Source: Marimonas lutisalis
GTDB lineage: Bacteria > Pseudomonadota > Alphaproteobacteria > Rhodobacterales > Rhodobacteraceae
Assembly: GCF_005434965.1 (NCBI RefSeq)
Contig: NZ_SKCI01000001.1
Coordinates: 1,076,952-1,140,951 of the forward strand
Direction: 5' to 3'
Length of the DNA: 64,000 nt
Made by a program: the position numbers and the translations under genes. The notes under the pieces are model-generated. The model saw only the letters and a program-made list of their open reading frames with translations. It was not told where the DNA came from and did not search any database. This document shows positions 1 through 9,760 of this stretch, piece after piece; positions within the stretch are counted from its first letter, which is position 1, and the number at the start of each line of letters is the position of its first letter.

Positions 1-45
1 CCAGAATTCCGAAGGCGCGCTCTTTCCGGGCGCGTCTTCTTGTTT
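1..45 (+). other. CCA end of an upstream tRNA plus terminator-like hairpin
   Basis: The first three bases are CCA. They are followed by a segment that recurs almost identically at 118-161, directly after a second tRNA 3' end. By that comparison, bases 1-3 are the 3' CCA of a tRNA gene lying left of the window. The following GC stem (CGCGC/GCGCG around 15-36) and T-rich tail look like its terminator. The tRNA itself is not visible; its acceptor 3' strand, read from the copy at 87-117, is ATCACCC. Confidence 0.6.
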
Positions 46-50
46 TTGGG

Positions 51-117
51 CCTGACCAACGCGCGTCGCCTTTGGCGCCACGCTGGGTCAGGAGTTCGAA
101 ACTCTTATCACCCACCA
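51..117 (+). repeat. Hairpin fused to a duplicated tRNA 3' end (locus A)
   Basis: Bases 87-117 are a tRNA 3' portion (variable-loop end, T arm, acceptor 3' strand and CCA) with no 5' half. Immediately before it, CCTGACC (51-57) pairs with GGTCAGG (86-92), enclosing GCG/CGC and CGCC/GGCG stems. The arrangement matches locus B (1587-1653) in spacing and inner stem. The outer arm differs by a compensatory change (CTGAC/GTCAG here, CCGAC/GTCGG there). The terminator-like segment after the tRNA end is duplicated too. It could be an RNA element or a scar of partial tandem duplication. Confidence 0.65.
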
Positions 118-176
118 GAATTCCGAGGGCGCGCTCTTTCCGGGCGCGTCCTTTTGCGTTTGGCTGAGGAGTTGCC

Positions 177-752
177 ATGACGGATTATCCTACGCTTTAC
201 CTTCTGCGCCACGGCCAGACCGACTGGAACCGCGACCGGCGGGTGCAGGGGCAGATGGAATCGGACCTGACCGAACTGGGGCGGGGCCACGCGGCCGCGC
301 AGGGGCGGATATTGCAGGCGCTGGAGCTGCCCGAAGGGATTGCCGCCTATTGCAGCCCGCAGCGGCGCACGCGCCAGACCGCCGGGATCGCGCTCGGCGC
401 GGTTGGGCTGGAGCCGGTTTACGACGACCGTCTGAAAGAGGTCTACCTGGACCGCTGGGAGGGGCATCTGTATGCCGATCTGGCCGCGCAGGAGCCCGAG
501 ACTTTCGAGGGCCGTTCGGTGTTCGAACTGTGCCTGATCGGGCCGGGCGAAACCGAGGCCGACCTGCGGGCGCGGATCGGGGCGTTCCTGCGTGAGTTGA
601 CCGGACCCGCCGTGGTGGTGAGCCACGGCGTGGCGCTGACCATCCTGCGCGGCATCGTCCTGGGCGTGGGCATGGAGGAAATGATTGCCATGCGCCGCGA
701 CCAGGGCGTGGTGCTGGAGTTGCGTGACGGGGTCGAAGTGACCCACCGCTAG
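177..752 (+). CDS. Histidine phosphatase family protein
   Basis: A 191-residue cytoplasmic protein of the phosphoglycerate mutase-like histidine phosphatase superfamily. The phosphohistidine motif LLRHGQTDWN is at residues 9-18 (His12) and the second catalytic His is in VVVSHGVAL near residue 150. Family members dephosphorylate small phosphometabolites; nothing here fixes the substrate. The ATG is chosen because GAGGAG lies just upstream and the N terminus runs directly into the first beta strand. It converges with the MaoC gene across a strong hairpin at 764-814. A second, exported histidine phosphatase lies at 44828-45370 but is clearly different. Confidence 0.85.
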   Translation: MTDYPTLYLLRHGQTDWNRDRRVQGQMESDLTELGRGHAAAQGRILQALELPEGIAAYCSPQRRTRQTAGIALGAVGLEPVYDDRLKEVYLDRWEGHLYADLAAQEPETFEGRSVFELCLIGPGETEADLRARIGAFLRELTGPAVVVSHGVALTILRGIVLGVGMEEMIAMRRDQGVVLELRDGVEVTHR

Positions 753-763
753 CATATGTGGAG

Positions 764-814
764 GCGCCCCCGTGGCGCGGCCCCACCCACCCACCCGCCG
801 CGCCACGGGGGCGC
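764..814. terminator. Bidirectional hairpin with a C-tract/G-quadruplex loop
   Basis: A perfect 18-bp inverted repeat (764-781 and 797-814) lies between two convergent genes, as expected of a shared terminator. No long T tract follows on either side. The loop is four C tracts separated by single A residues, which on the minus strand reads GGGTGGGTGGGTGGGG. That is the minimal single-base-loop G-quadruplex pattern. It would be present in RNA of the leftward MaoC transcript. Confidence 0.7.
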
Positions 815-898
815 GAAGCGCGCCATATCGGAGCTTGCGCGCGATGCGGGCGTCGGATTCGAGTATTTTTCCAAGAAAGAGCGGAGGAGCGGGCGCGT

Positions 899-1363
899 TC
901 AGAGCCGCATCAGGTAGGTCTGGTGGCCGTCGCAGACGAGCGTGCCGTCCTGTTTGTGAATGCTGATTGCCAGCGTGATCGTGCCGGTGGTGCTGCGTTT
1001 TTCCATCGCCGTGATCTCGAACGCGGGATAGAGCGTATCGCCGCAATAGACCGGCGCGAGAAAGCGCGATGATTGCGAGACGAAGCCGATCAGCCCCTCG
1101 CCCATCTGGTGGGCGAGGGGCGCAGCGCCGATCGCGGCCTGGATGAGCGTCTGGTAGCCATGCGCCATCAGGTCGCGATGGCCGAGACGTTCAAGATAGG
1201 CGCGGTCATAGTGGATCGGATGGTTGTCGCCCGACGCGGCCTGGAAGGCGGCGAAGACGCCTTCGGTCATGGTGCGCGAGGGGGCGCGGAATACCTCGCC
1301 CAGCTGAAAATCGTCAAACGGACGGGTGGCGTGGGTCTGGTGTTGCGTGGGATCGAAGGTCAT
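899..1363 (-). CDS. MaoC family dehydratase
   Basis: A 154-residue single hot-dog-fold protein. The (R)-specific enoyl-CoA hydratase signature is visible as SGDNHPIHYD (residues 44-53, with Asp46 and His51 the likely catalytic pair), followed by a hydrophobic helix and the GFVSQSSRFLAPVYCGDTL strand typical of MaoC proteins. Family members hydrate trans-2-enoyl-CoA or related thioesters. The gene stands alone, converging with the histidine phosphatase, so its pathway cannot be read from context. It could belong to acyl-CoA catabolism together with the acyl-CoA synthetase and carboxylase further right. Confidence 0.85.
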   Translation of the reverse strand: MTFDPTQHQTHATRPFDDFQLGEVFRAPSRTMTEGVFAAFQAASGDNHPIHYDRAYLERLGHRDLMAHGYQTLIQAAIGAAPLAHQMGEGLIGFVSQSSRFLAPVYCGDTLYPAFEITAMEKRSTTGTITLAISIHKQDGTLVCDGHQTYLMRL

Positions 1364-1462
1364 GAAAGCTCCGGTTTGCTGCGGCTCTGAGCCAAGCGGG
1401 CGGAGGCGCGCGCGTCAAGGGGCTTGCACGGGGGCGCGGGCCGGGGTAATGAGCCGCGCGCG

Positions 1463-1538
<76 letters not shown>

Positions 1539-1586
1539 TAATCCCACCGTTGTGATTTGTTTCGGTGCATTGGTTCCGGCTGCTGG

Positions 1587-1653
1587 CCCGACCGACGCGC
1601 ATCGCCTGCGGCGCTACGCTGGGTCGGGAGTTCGAGTCTCTCACGACCCACCA
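1587..1653 (+). repeat. Hairpin fused to a duplicated tRNA-Val 3' end (locus B)
   Basis: Bases 1623-1653 exactly repeat the last 31 bases of the tRNA-Val gene, 115 bp downstream of the original and without a 5' half. CCCGACC (1587-1593) pairs with GGTCGGG (1622-1628), so the hairpin borrows the start of the duplicated tRNA segment. Inner stems GCG/CGC and CGCC/GGCG match locus A. The left arm is complementary to the T-stem side of its own tRNA in both loci. Between 1539 and 1586 nothing else is recognisable. Confidence 0.7.
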
Positions 1654-1726
1654 TTCCCCCACAGTCGAATTGCCATGCCGGGGGGCGAGGACCGTGTGGC
1701 TGTGTCCGTCCTGGCCGTGGCCCGCG

Positions 1727-2563
1727 TTACATCGCGGGCCAGACCGAGGTGGCAACCAGATAGGCCCCGACCAGGAACAGAACTACGCCGCTACCCTTGT
1801 TCAGAAGGTCGGGCCGTGGCGCGAGTTTTTCAGCCAGCACGTAAAGCGCCAGGCCGACGATCCAGTAGAGGTTCATGATCCCGCCGACAAAAAGCAGCGC
1901 CATGAGCGCCCAGCAGCATCCCAGGCAATAGGAGCCGTGATGCATGCCCATGACCAGGGCGCCCGAAGCGCCGGGGCGGCGGTGCGCCGAAAGGAACTCG
2001 GCCGGGCTCCGGCAATGGCTGAGGCAGGATTGCTTGAGGGCGCTGAACTGGTAGAGGCCGGCCAGGATCATCACTGCACCGGCAAAGCTGCGTGACTTGA
2101 TCGTCATCATCGCGGCGCTTGTGAGGCCGGTCGCGTCTCCGGCCCATTGCAGGCTGGCCGCAACGGCGGAAAACGCCGCCCAGGCGAGAAGGTATCCGGC
2201 GAGGAACACCAGGCTGAACAGGCTTGTCCGGGCGCGTTCGGGCCCGGTTTTCTTGATGGCCGCGAACAGCAACAGCATGGGCGCCACGCTGGGCGTCATC
2301 ATCGCGATCATCATGATCCACCACATCAGGAAAATCAGGACCGCGTATCCAAGCGTCCATTGCGGTGACATGCCCATCGACATCGGCTGGCCGATGGGGC
2401 GTGCCATGCGTGTCATTTCCAGAGCGGACATGTTCATGCCAACTCCGAAGATCGTGTAAAGGCCGGCGAGGAGCACCACGGCGGCCACGGCGACAAGGAC
2501 AACCCATTTGTCGCGCGCAGCCAGCCGTTCGACGCCGCCGGGCATCGGGTTTGTATCGCTCAT
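1727..2563 (-). CDS. DUF2182 family integral membrane protein
   Basis: A 278-residue polytopic membrane protein. It contains the DUF2182 signature MWWIMMIAMMTPSVAPML (about residues 80-97) and the downstream His/Cys-rich segments CLSHC and GMHHGSYCLGCCW, which in this family suggest metal binding. Several hydrophobic helices are clear (about 21-40, 72-90, 114-136 and the C-terminal third). The start is taken at the internal ATG before SDTNPMPGG, because the longer frame would overlap the upstream gene. It lies 16 bp after the DUF1326 gene in the same direction, a common pairing. The biochemical function is unknown. Confidence 0.8.
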   Translation of the reverse strand: MSDTNPMPGGVERLAARDKWVVLVAVAAVVLLAGLYTIFGVGMNMSALEMTRMARPIGQPMSMGMSPQWTLGYAVLIFLMWWIMMIAMMTPSVAPMLLLFAAIKKTGPERARTSLFSLVFLAGYLLAWAAFSAVAASLQWAGDATGLTSAAMMTIKSRSFAGAVMILAGLYQFSALKQSCLSHCRSPAEFLSAHRRPGASGALVMGMHHGSYCLGCCWALMALLFVGGIMNLYWIVGLALYVLAEKLAPRPDLLNKGSGVVLFLVGAYLVATSVWPAM

Positions 2564-2579
2564 GACGGGTTCGTGGCGC

Positions 2580-3218
2580 TCAGGCGCGCACCACGCCCTG
2601 TCCGGTGAGGTGCAGCTGGGCAACATGGGCATGCGTTGCGGCGTTCTTGAGAAGCTCGATCTCGCCCCCGTTTGTCGTGGTGCTGCCCGAGGCCATGAAG
2701 GCTTCTTCGAATTCGAAGCCGTGCGGCAGCTTGATACTGATCAGGTGCGGGTCACCCGTAATGATATTCGGGATCGGTTCGACCTCGGTCTCGAAGACGC
2801 CGGGCACCTTGATCGATCCCTTGGCGCTGTCTTCGTCGAAGGTCATGTCGATCGGCAGGTAGAGCGTGTCGTGCTTGTTGGGGGCCATGGCGCTGAAGAC
2901 ATACCACATCGTGGCCATCTCCTCGGTATCCTGACCGGTCATGATCGCCTCGAGCGCGGCGCGTTGCTCGGGGCTTGCTTTCTCGTCGATGATGAGTTGC
3001 ATCTCGCCGTTGCCTTCATGGATGGCGCCCGGCCATTTGTAGATGCCCGCCGCTCTCAGGCCGCTCAGATCGATATCGCCGTAATGACCGTCTTCGATTT
3101 CGAAAGCAGCGGCGGCTTCGCAGGTGCCATCGCTCGGAGCCTGGCTGAACTGGCAGGGGCAGCCGAAATTGCAGTTGCAATTGGCAAGTTCCAAAGCTTT
3201 GATTTTCCATTTTTTCAT
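2580..3218 (-). CDS. DUF1326 domain-containing protein
   Basis: A 212-residue soluble protein with a striking N-terminal cysteine cluster, CNCNFGCPCQF (Cys14, 16, 20, 22), the hallmark of DUF1326. The rest is an alpha/beta domain with no predicted signal peptide or membrane helix. Translation start MKKWKIK is supported by a good Shine-Dalgarno (GGAG) just upstream; a longer frame exists but lacks such a site. It is the first gene of a two-gene unit with the DUF2182 membrane protein. The cysteine cluster plus a His/Cys-rich membrane partner suggests metal or redox handling, but this is inference only. Confidence 0.8.
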   Translation of the reverse strand: MKKWKIKALELANCNCNFGCPCQFSQAPSDGTCEAAAAFEIEDGHYGDIDLSGLRAAGIYKWPGAIHEGNGEMQLIIDEKASPEQRAALEAIMTGQDTEEMATMWYVFSAMAPNKHDTLYLPIDMTFDEDSAKGSIKVPGVFETEVEPIPNIITGDPHLISIKLPHGFEFEEAFMASGSTTTNGGEIELLKNAATHAHVAQLHLTGQGVVRA

Positions 3219-3520
3219 GATTTTTCTCCTCATTCCAATGGGCGTTAATACCCGTGTCTTTGCCCGTTGGGCCGACCTTGCCTGAGAAGATGCCAAATTT
3301 GTTTTCGTGACCCGGAAAGTGGGGAGATGAAAATGAACAAAATTAACATAACACTTTCGTGCCTTCGCGGCAAAAAGCCGGAAGTTGAAAATGCAAAGGT
3401 CCAGATCAACCGAGCTTCGGCCCTTTGCTGAGGGGCGTCACAGGACGTTGCGGCACGGAGATGCCGGTGATGGTGACTCTTTCGCGATGGCGCGGCAAAG
3501 TCGCGGCAAGGGAGAGAGAG
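3219..3520. promoter_or_regulatory. Divergent intergenic region, DUF1326 operon and acyl-CoA synthetase
   Basis: These 302 bases separate two divergent units and must hold both promoters. The part at 3330-3355 is AT-rich relative to its surroundings. A near-palindrome GGGCGTTAATACCC (3240-3253) lies about 20 bases upstream of the DUF1326 start and could be an operator. A Shine-Dalgarno (GGAGAGAGAG) precedes 3521. No RNA gene or riboswitch was recognised. Confidence 0.4.
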
Positions 3521-5041
3521 ATGAATCGACTTCACGAGCTGTTGGAGGCTGCTGCAGGGGCGCGGGGCGATCTGCCGGGCGTCATAGACCATGATGATCG
3601 CCAGTATGACTGGGCGCAGATGAAGGCGGGCGCGGAAGCGGCGCGCGATGCGTTGCAGGCGCGCGGGGTACGGCCGGGCGACCGGGTGGTCATCGTGCTG
3701 GAGAACAGCGCGGCGATGGTGGCCTATCTTTTCGGCTGTTCGATGATGGATGCGATCGCCAGCCCGGTGAATGCGCGGCTTTCCGAACCCGAGATCGACC
3801 GGATCGTGCGCCATTCCGATGCGGCGGCCGTGGTGATGACGGTGGAAACCGGCGACGCGCCGCGCGCCCATGCCGCGCGGCTGGGCGCCGAGGAGGTGCC
3901 GGGGCCGGTGGGTACGGTGGCGATCCTGGCGCGCGAGGGCACCACGCCCGAGCCGGTGCACGAGGCCGCCCGGCACCAGGTGGCGATCCTGCTTTATACT
4001 TCGGGGACGACGGGCGTGCCCAAGGGGGCGATGCTGAGCCACCGGGCGTTCCTGAATTCTGCCGCGGCCTCGGAACACCTGCGCGACCTTGTGGCGAGCG
4101 ACATGACCTACCTGGCGCTGCCGATGAGCCATGTGTTCGGCCTGGCCACGATCCTGGCGATCACCAAGTCGCAGGGCGCGGTGCGGCTGGAGGCGCGGTT
4201 CGACGTGGCGCGGCTTTTCGAGGCGCTGAAAACCGATATCACCGTGCTGCCGGCGGTGCCGCAGATGCATGCGCAGCTGTTTCACTATGCGCGCAAGCAT
4301 GGCATGCAGCGCTATGAGAAGGGGCTGTTGCGTTACACGTCTTCCGGGGGCGCGCCGCTTGATCCAGCGTGGAAGCGCGAGGCCGAGGCGTTCTATGGCG
4401 TGGCGCTGCAGAACGGTTATGGCCTGACCGAGACATCCTCGGGCGTGTGTGCCACGCGCAACGAGAAGGGCGACCCGGACAATTCGGTCGGCGTAAAGAT
4501 GCTGGGCAGCGAGGTGCGGGTGAACACCAATGCGCCGGGATCGCACCCCGAGGAGGGTATCGGCGAGGTCGAGGCCGGCGGGCCGCAGGTGATGCTGGGT
4601 TATTTCCGCGATCCCGAGGCCACGGCGGCGGTGATGACATCCGATGGCTGGCTGCGCACCGGTGACCTGGGCCGGTTCGACAGCCACGGGCGGTTGCACA
4701 TCGTGGGGCGCACGAAAGAGCTGATCATCCATTCGGGGTTCAACGTCTACCCGGCCGAGGTGGAGGCTGCGATGACCGAGCATCCCGACGTGATCCTGGC
4801 TGCGGTGGTTGGTCGCCCGGTCGAGGGCAACGAGGAGGTGCTGGGCTTTATCACCACGGCGCCCGATGCGGGACTGGACGAAGAAGGCTTGCGGCAATTC
4901 CTGCGCGACCGGCTGGCGCCCTACAAGGTGCCATCGCGGATCGTGGTGGCCGATGCGCTGCCTGCGGCGCCGACCGGCAAGATCCTGAAATCGACGCTGG
5001 TTGAGCATTTTTCCCACGCGCTGGACAGCGCGGCCGACTGA
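3521..5041 (+). CDS. AMP-dependent acyl-CoA synthetase
   Basis: A 506-residue ANL-superfamily ligase that activates a carboxylic acid as acyl-AMP and transfers it to CoA. Seen in order: the ATP-binding loop YTSGTTGVPKG (about residues 158-168), NGYGLTET (about 300), TGDLGRFDSHGRLHIVGR (about 380-397) and the C-terminal catalytic lysine in PTGKILK (about 487). Length is normal for a medium/long-chain or aryl acid ligase; the substrate cannot be assigned. The start MNRLHELLE is preceded by GGAGAGAGAG. An in-frame extension upstream lacks a ribosome site and does not resemble the family. Confidence 0.88.
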   Translation: MNRLHELLEAAAGARGDLPGVIDHDDRQYDWAQMKAGAEAARDALQARGVRPGDRVVIVLENSAAMVAYLFGCSMMDAIASPVNARLSEPEIDRIVRHSDAAAVVMTVETGDAPRAHAARLGAEEVPGPVGTVAILAREGTTPEPVHEAARHQVAILLYTSGTTGVPKGAMLSHRAFLNSAAASEHLRDLVASDMTYLALPMSHVFGLATILAITKSQGAVRLEARFDVARLFEALKTDITVLPAVPQMHAQLFHYARKHGMQRYEKGLLRYTSSGGAPLDPAWKREAEAFYGVALQNGYGLTETSSGVCATRNEKGDPDNSVGVKMLGSEVRVNTNAPGSHPEEGIGEVEAGGPQVMLGYFRDPEATAAVMTSDGWLRTGDLGRFDSHGRLHIVGRTKELIIHSGFNVYPAEVEAAMTEHPDVILAAVVGRPVEGNEEVLGFITTAPDAGLDEEGLRQFLRDRLAPYKVPSRIVVADALPAAPTGKILKSTLVEHFSHALDSAAD

Positions 5042-6140
5042 TCCGATCGTTCGGGTATGCGAAACGCTGTGTTCACCCGGCGGGGCAGGTTTTCCTTGCC
5101 GATGGCGGTATCGCGCGACATAGTGCTGGTACGGTTGCGTGGCCCATTTTCAGGGTTCGTTGGTATAGAGTTTTTTAGGATCAATATTTTGTGAGGAATT
5201 GATGTGCGTTTTTCGTTCTTTGGCCGTTGGTTGAACACTTCCGACATGACGGTTACCGGGTCCAACCGGGGGGAGTTCATCCGCACCCGGGGCCGGGGGG
5301 CAATGATTTCGTCGATGCGCGCGGCGGCAATGACCGTATCCTGACGAATCGTGGCGACGACACGGTTCTGGCCGGCGACGGCAATGACCTGGTGCTGAGC
5401 GGAGCGGGCGATGACAGCGTCGATTGCGGCGCGGGCCGGGATTACGTGTTGACCGGGTCTGGGAATGATTGGGTCGACGGCGGCGACGGGAACGACATAA
5501 TCCGTGCAGGCAGTGGCGACGACACCGTCGATGGTGGCGCGGGCCGGGATTACGTCTTTGCCGGGCAGGGGAACGACACGCTGACCTTCACGCTGGAGAA
5601 CGGGAGCACGAGCCCCATGGCTGGCCCGACTATTACGATGGCGGCTACGGTACGGACATGCTGGTGGTGAACCTGACGGCAGCGCAATATACCGATGCCG
5701 CGCTGCAGGATGAACTGGCCGGTCTGCTGGACATGGCCGATGCGGGCGGCCTCGGATACGGAATGCAGTACCTGTCCGCGCTAAACCTGCGCATCCGCGG
5801 GATCGAGGCGGTCGAGATCTATGTCGATGGCGTGCCGACCGATCCGCGCGATCCGGGCGCGCCGAATCTGGTGGCGGAGGATGATGTCTTTTCCACCGGC
5901 GAGAACACCGTGCTGGCGGAAGATGTCGCGACCAATGACAGTTACCCGGCGGGGGCGGTGTTCAGCCTGCTGACGACCGTGTCCTCGGGGGTGTTGACGC
6001 TGAACGGGGATGGCACTTTCTCCTTTGATGCCGGCAGCGATTTTGACGCCTTGGCCGTGGGGGATACCGCGGTCGAAAGCTTCACCTACAGCGTGAGCGC
6101 AGGCGGAAGCAGCGCCACGGCGACGCTCACCATCACCGGC

Positions 6141-7676
6141 ACGAATGATGCGCCGGAGGTGGCCGCGGCGCTCTCCGCATCGGCGGCTGAGGATGATGCG
6201 GAGTTTACGCTCGACCTGCTGGCTGGCGCCATTGATGCCGATAACGGCGCGACGTTGAGCGTGCAGAACCTGACAGGCCTTAGCACGGGGCTGAGCCTTG
6301 TCGGCGGCACGCAGGTTGCGGTGAACCCGGCGCATTCGGTGTTCCAATCGATCCCGGAAGGCGATACCCGGACGATCACGCTGACTTATGACATTGTCGA
6401 TGAGCATGACGCCAGCGTGCCGCAAACCGCCACCATCACCCTGACGGGGACGAACGATACCCCATTCGTGGTGGGCGCGCTGAACCAGACACTGGCCGAA
6501 GATAGCCTGTGGATGGATTTCAACCTGCTGCAAGGGGCGCTTGACCGTGACGCGGGTGATACGCTTTCGGCGGTCAATGTTTCGGCGCTGCCGGCGGGTT
6601 TCAGTCTTTCGGGGAACAGTCTCATCGTCGACCCGGCCGATGCTTCATTCCAGAGCCTGAACGTCGGTGACAGCGTGACCCATGTCGTCAACTATGACGT
6701 CGAGGATCAACTTGGCGCGTCCGTTCCTCAAAGCGTCACGGTGACCATCACCGGTACGAACGATGTGCCAGAAGTGGCTGCGGCACTTTCCGCGTCGGCG
6801 GCTGAGGATGATGCGGTGTTTACGGTCGACCTGCTCGATGGCGCGTCGGGCGTGGACGCGGGCGCGGTTCTGAGCGCCACCAACGTCAGCGGCGTGCCCG
6901 CCTGGGCGGCGCTGGTGGGCAACAGCCTGGAGGTCGATCCCGGCCATGCCGACCTGCAATCGCTGAACGTGGGCGATACGGCGACGGCGGTGGTCAGCTA
7001 CACCGTCGAGGACGAGCATGGCGCGAGCGTGCCGCAGACGGCGACGCTCACCATCACCGGGACGAACGATGCGCCCACGGTGGCGTTTGCATTGGCCTAC
7101 AGCGCGGCGGAAGACAGATCACCCTTCGATATCGACCTGCTTCTGGGGGCTGATGATGTTGACGATGGCGCGGTGCTTTCGATCATCAACATGGATCCGA
7201 TTCCGGCCGGGTTTTCCCTTGTCGGCAATACCCTGACCGTGGATGCCGGGGATGCCGCGTTCCAGTATCTCGATCTTGGCGAGACCCTGGCTGTCACGCT
7301 GAATTTCGAGATCAGCGATGAAAATGGCGGCACGGTGCCCCAATCGGTTACCGTGACGTTCCTTGGCCGCAACGACGCGCCTGTCGTGTCGGCCGAGTTG
7401 ACGGGCACGACGAACGAGGACGTGTCCGGCTTTACTGCCGACCTTCTGGAGCATGCCTCGGATGTCGATGCGTCCGAAGTGATCTTTGCGCAGAACATGG
7501 TGCAGACGGCGGGGCGGGCGACACCGTTCAGCGTCCTTGGGAACGAGATCACCATCGATCCGTCGGGGTTCCAGGATCTTGCCTTGGGCGAGAGCGAGAC
7601 GGTGAGCTTCAGCTATGAGGTGTCGGATGGCGATGTGGCGGTGCCGGCCACCGCGACCTTTACCATCGAGGGGCGC
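6141..7676 (+). repeat. Tandem 306-309-bp VCBS/cadherin-like repeats
   Basis: The motif (I/L)TGTNDxPxV (later LGRNDAP and EGRNDAP) recurs with its third codon starting at 6141, 6450, 6756, 7062, 7368 and 7674, spacing 309 then 306 bp each. Each unit is a 102-103-residue beta domain ending in TATxTITGTND, the VCBS-type pattern. Units beginning 6141 and 6756 are very similar over their first 80 bases, suggesting recent duplication or gene conversion. Confidence 0.85.
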
Positions 7677-8045
7677 AATGACGCGCCGATGGTCAACGGC
7701 ACGGTCGATTTGCAGCTGGCCACGAACGGCACGGCATTCAGCCTTATGCCGGACCCGGGGCTGTTCACCGATGTCGACGCGAGCGACACGCTGACGATGA
7801 GCGCGCAACTGGTGGGCGGATCGCCGCTGCCGTCCTGGCTGAGCGTCGATCCGGGCACGGGCGAGTTGAGCGGCACGCCGCCAAGCGGGGCGGGGCTCTA
7901 TCACATCGAGTTAACCGCGACGGACCCGCATGGCGAAAGCGCGAGCACGCAGTTCTGGCTGGCGCAGACCGATGCCGTGCTGACCGGCACGCCGGGCCGT
8001 GACACCCTGACCGGAACGAACGCGCCGGAAATCCTGCTGGGGCTG

Positions 8046-9760
8046 GAGGGGAACGACTCTCTCAGCGGTGGACGCGGTGATGATATATACATTATCCGCG
8101 ACGGCGAAGACATTGATTTTATTGAAGATAACGGTTTCACCGGTGCGGACAAACTGTTCCTGCCGGGGCTGACGCCGAGCGATGTGGAGCTGGACCGGCT
8201 TGGCCCGGGAAGCTCGGATCTGGCTATCCGCAAGGATGGTGAGTTGATGGCCATCGTCAAGCGCGCGCTGGATGGCGATGCCGGCGACACGATCGCAGAA
8301 CTGGTCTTCGAGGATGGCACCACAATGACGGTGTTCGAGATCCGCGACCTGTTTCTGGCACAGGATCAGGGCACGGGCAATGACCGCGTCTTTGGCTTTG
8401 CCGGCGATCAGACGATCGACGGCGGGGAAGGCAACGATTACCTTTCGGGGCGCGGGGGATCGGACACCTACGAGTTCGAAGCCGGCGACGGGCGCGACGT
8501 GGTCTGGGATGACGGGTTCGGCTCGACCGACGTGGTGCGCTTCCTCGACTATGCCTCGACCGATGCGAGCTTCATCTCGAAGCCGGGCGACCGGAGCACG
8601 GTGATCATCGATTTCGGCAATGGTGACAGCGTGGAACTGCGCAACGCGGTGGACACCAACGCCAGTTACGAGATCGAGCAGGTGACCTTTGACGGTGATG
8701 GCGTGACCTTTACGCCGGAACAACTGCGCCAGTTGCTGATCCATCAGTCCGAGACCGCGGGCGACGACTCGATTGTCGGTTTCGGCCTGAACAACGAGCT
8801 CGAGGGCGGTCTGGGCGATGATTTCCTGACCGGCAAGCGCGGCTCGGACACCTATGTGTTCAACATGGGCGGCGGGCGGGACCGTATACTGGACGATGGG
8901 TTCAGCTCGACCGATACTCTGCGCTTTACCGATTACGCGCTGGCCGATGCGACGTTCAGCCGGGTGGCGGGCTATGCCAATGACGTTCTGATCAGCTTTG
9001 CCAATGGTGACAGCGTGACGATCATGGGCGGCTTCGACGGCGGCGCCACGAACGGGATCGAGCGGATCGAGTTCCTGGGATCGGGCGGACTGGAGCTGCT
9101 GACCCAGCCAGATGTGCGCGCAACGATCCTGTCGAGCGAGCCGACGTCGGGCGATGATGTGATCAGTGCCGATTTCAGCACGAACGATACGGTGAACGGT
9201 GGCGCCGGGAACGATTTCCTGACCCTGGGCCGCGGGTCCGACACCTATGTGTTCGAAGCCGGGGGCGGGCGCGACCGGATCTTTGACAACGGGTTCAATG
9301 CGACGGACGTTCTGGACCTGACCGATTTCGTGATCGCCGATGCCAGCTTCCGGTTGCGCGAGGGCCAGCCAGAAAAACTGGTCATCACCCTGCCGGGCGG
9401 TGACGAGGTGATTGTGATCGGGCAGACCGGTACGGCGGGCAATATCGAGCAGTTCGTCTTTTCGGACGGCACGCTGAGCTATGCCGATATCCTGGCCAGC
9501 CCGGCCTTTACCGGCGCGCCGGGGGATGTGTTCACCGGCACCGCCGGCGCCGACACGCTGAGCGCCAATGGCGGATATGACCACCTGTTCGGGCTGGGTG
9601 GCGACGACACCTAAGAGTTCGACGCGGGCGACGGAAGGGTGGAGATCGAGGAGAACGGCAGTTTCGGTGGCACCGACCAGCTGATCTTCACCTCCTATGC
9701 CTCGACCGATGCGACCTTCAGCATGGTGGCGGGCGATCCCGATGACCTGGTGATCACGCT
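8046..9760 (+). repeat. RTX-type C-terminal repeats of about 122-131 codons
   Basis: A unit consisting of GNDxLxGxxGSDTYxFxxGxGRDxIxDxGFxxTDxLxF followed by a beta-rich segment (VNGDSVxIxG) recurs. The serine (or equivalent) of GSDTY is at 8460, 8844, 9237 and 9603, and a divergent first unit begins near 8046. The unit starting at 9603 carries the in-frame stop. The Asp/Gly nonapeptides are the calcium-binding RTX type. Confidence 0.8.

Noticed and set aside
5781-9584. Several minus-strand frames of 70-557 codons under the adhesin
   Set aside because: They mirror the repeat structure of the plus-strand VCBS/RTX coding sequence and have no family resemblance.
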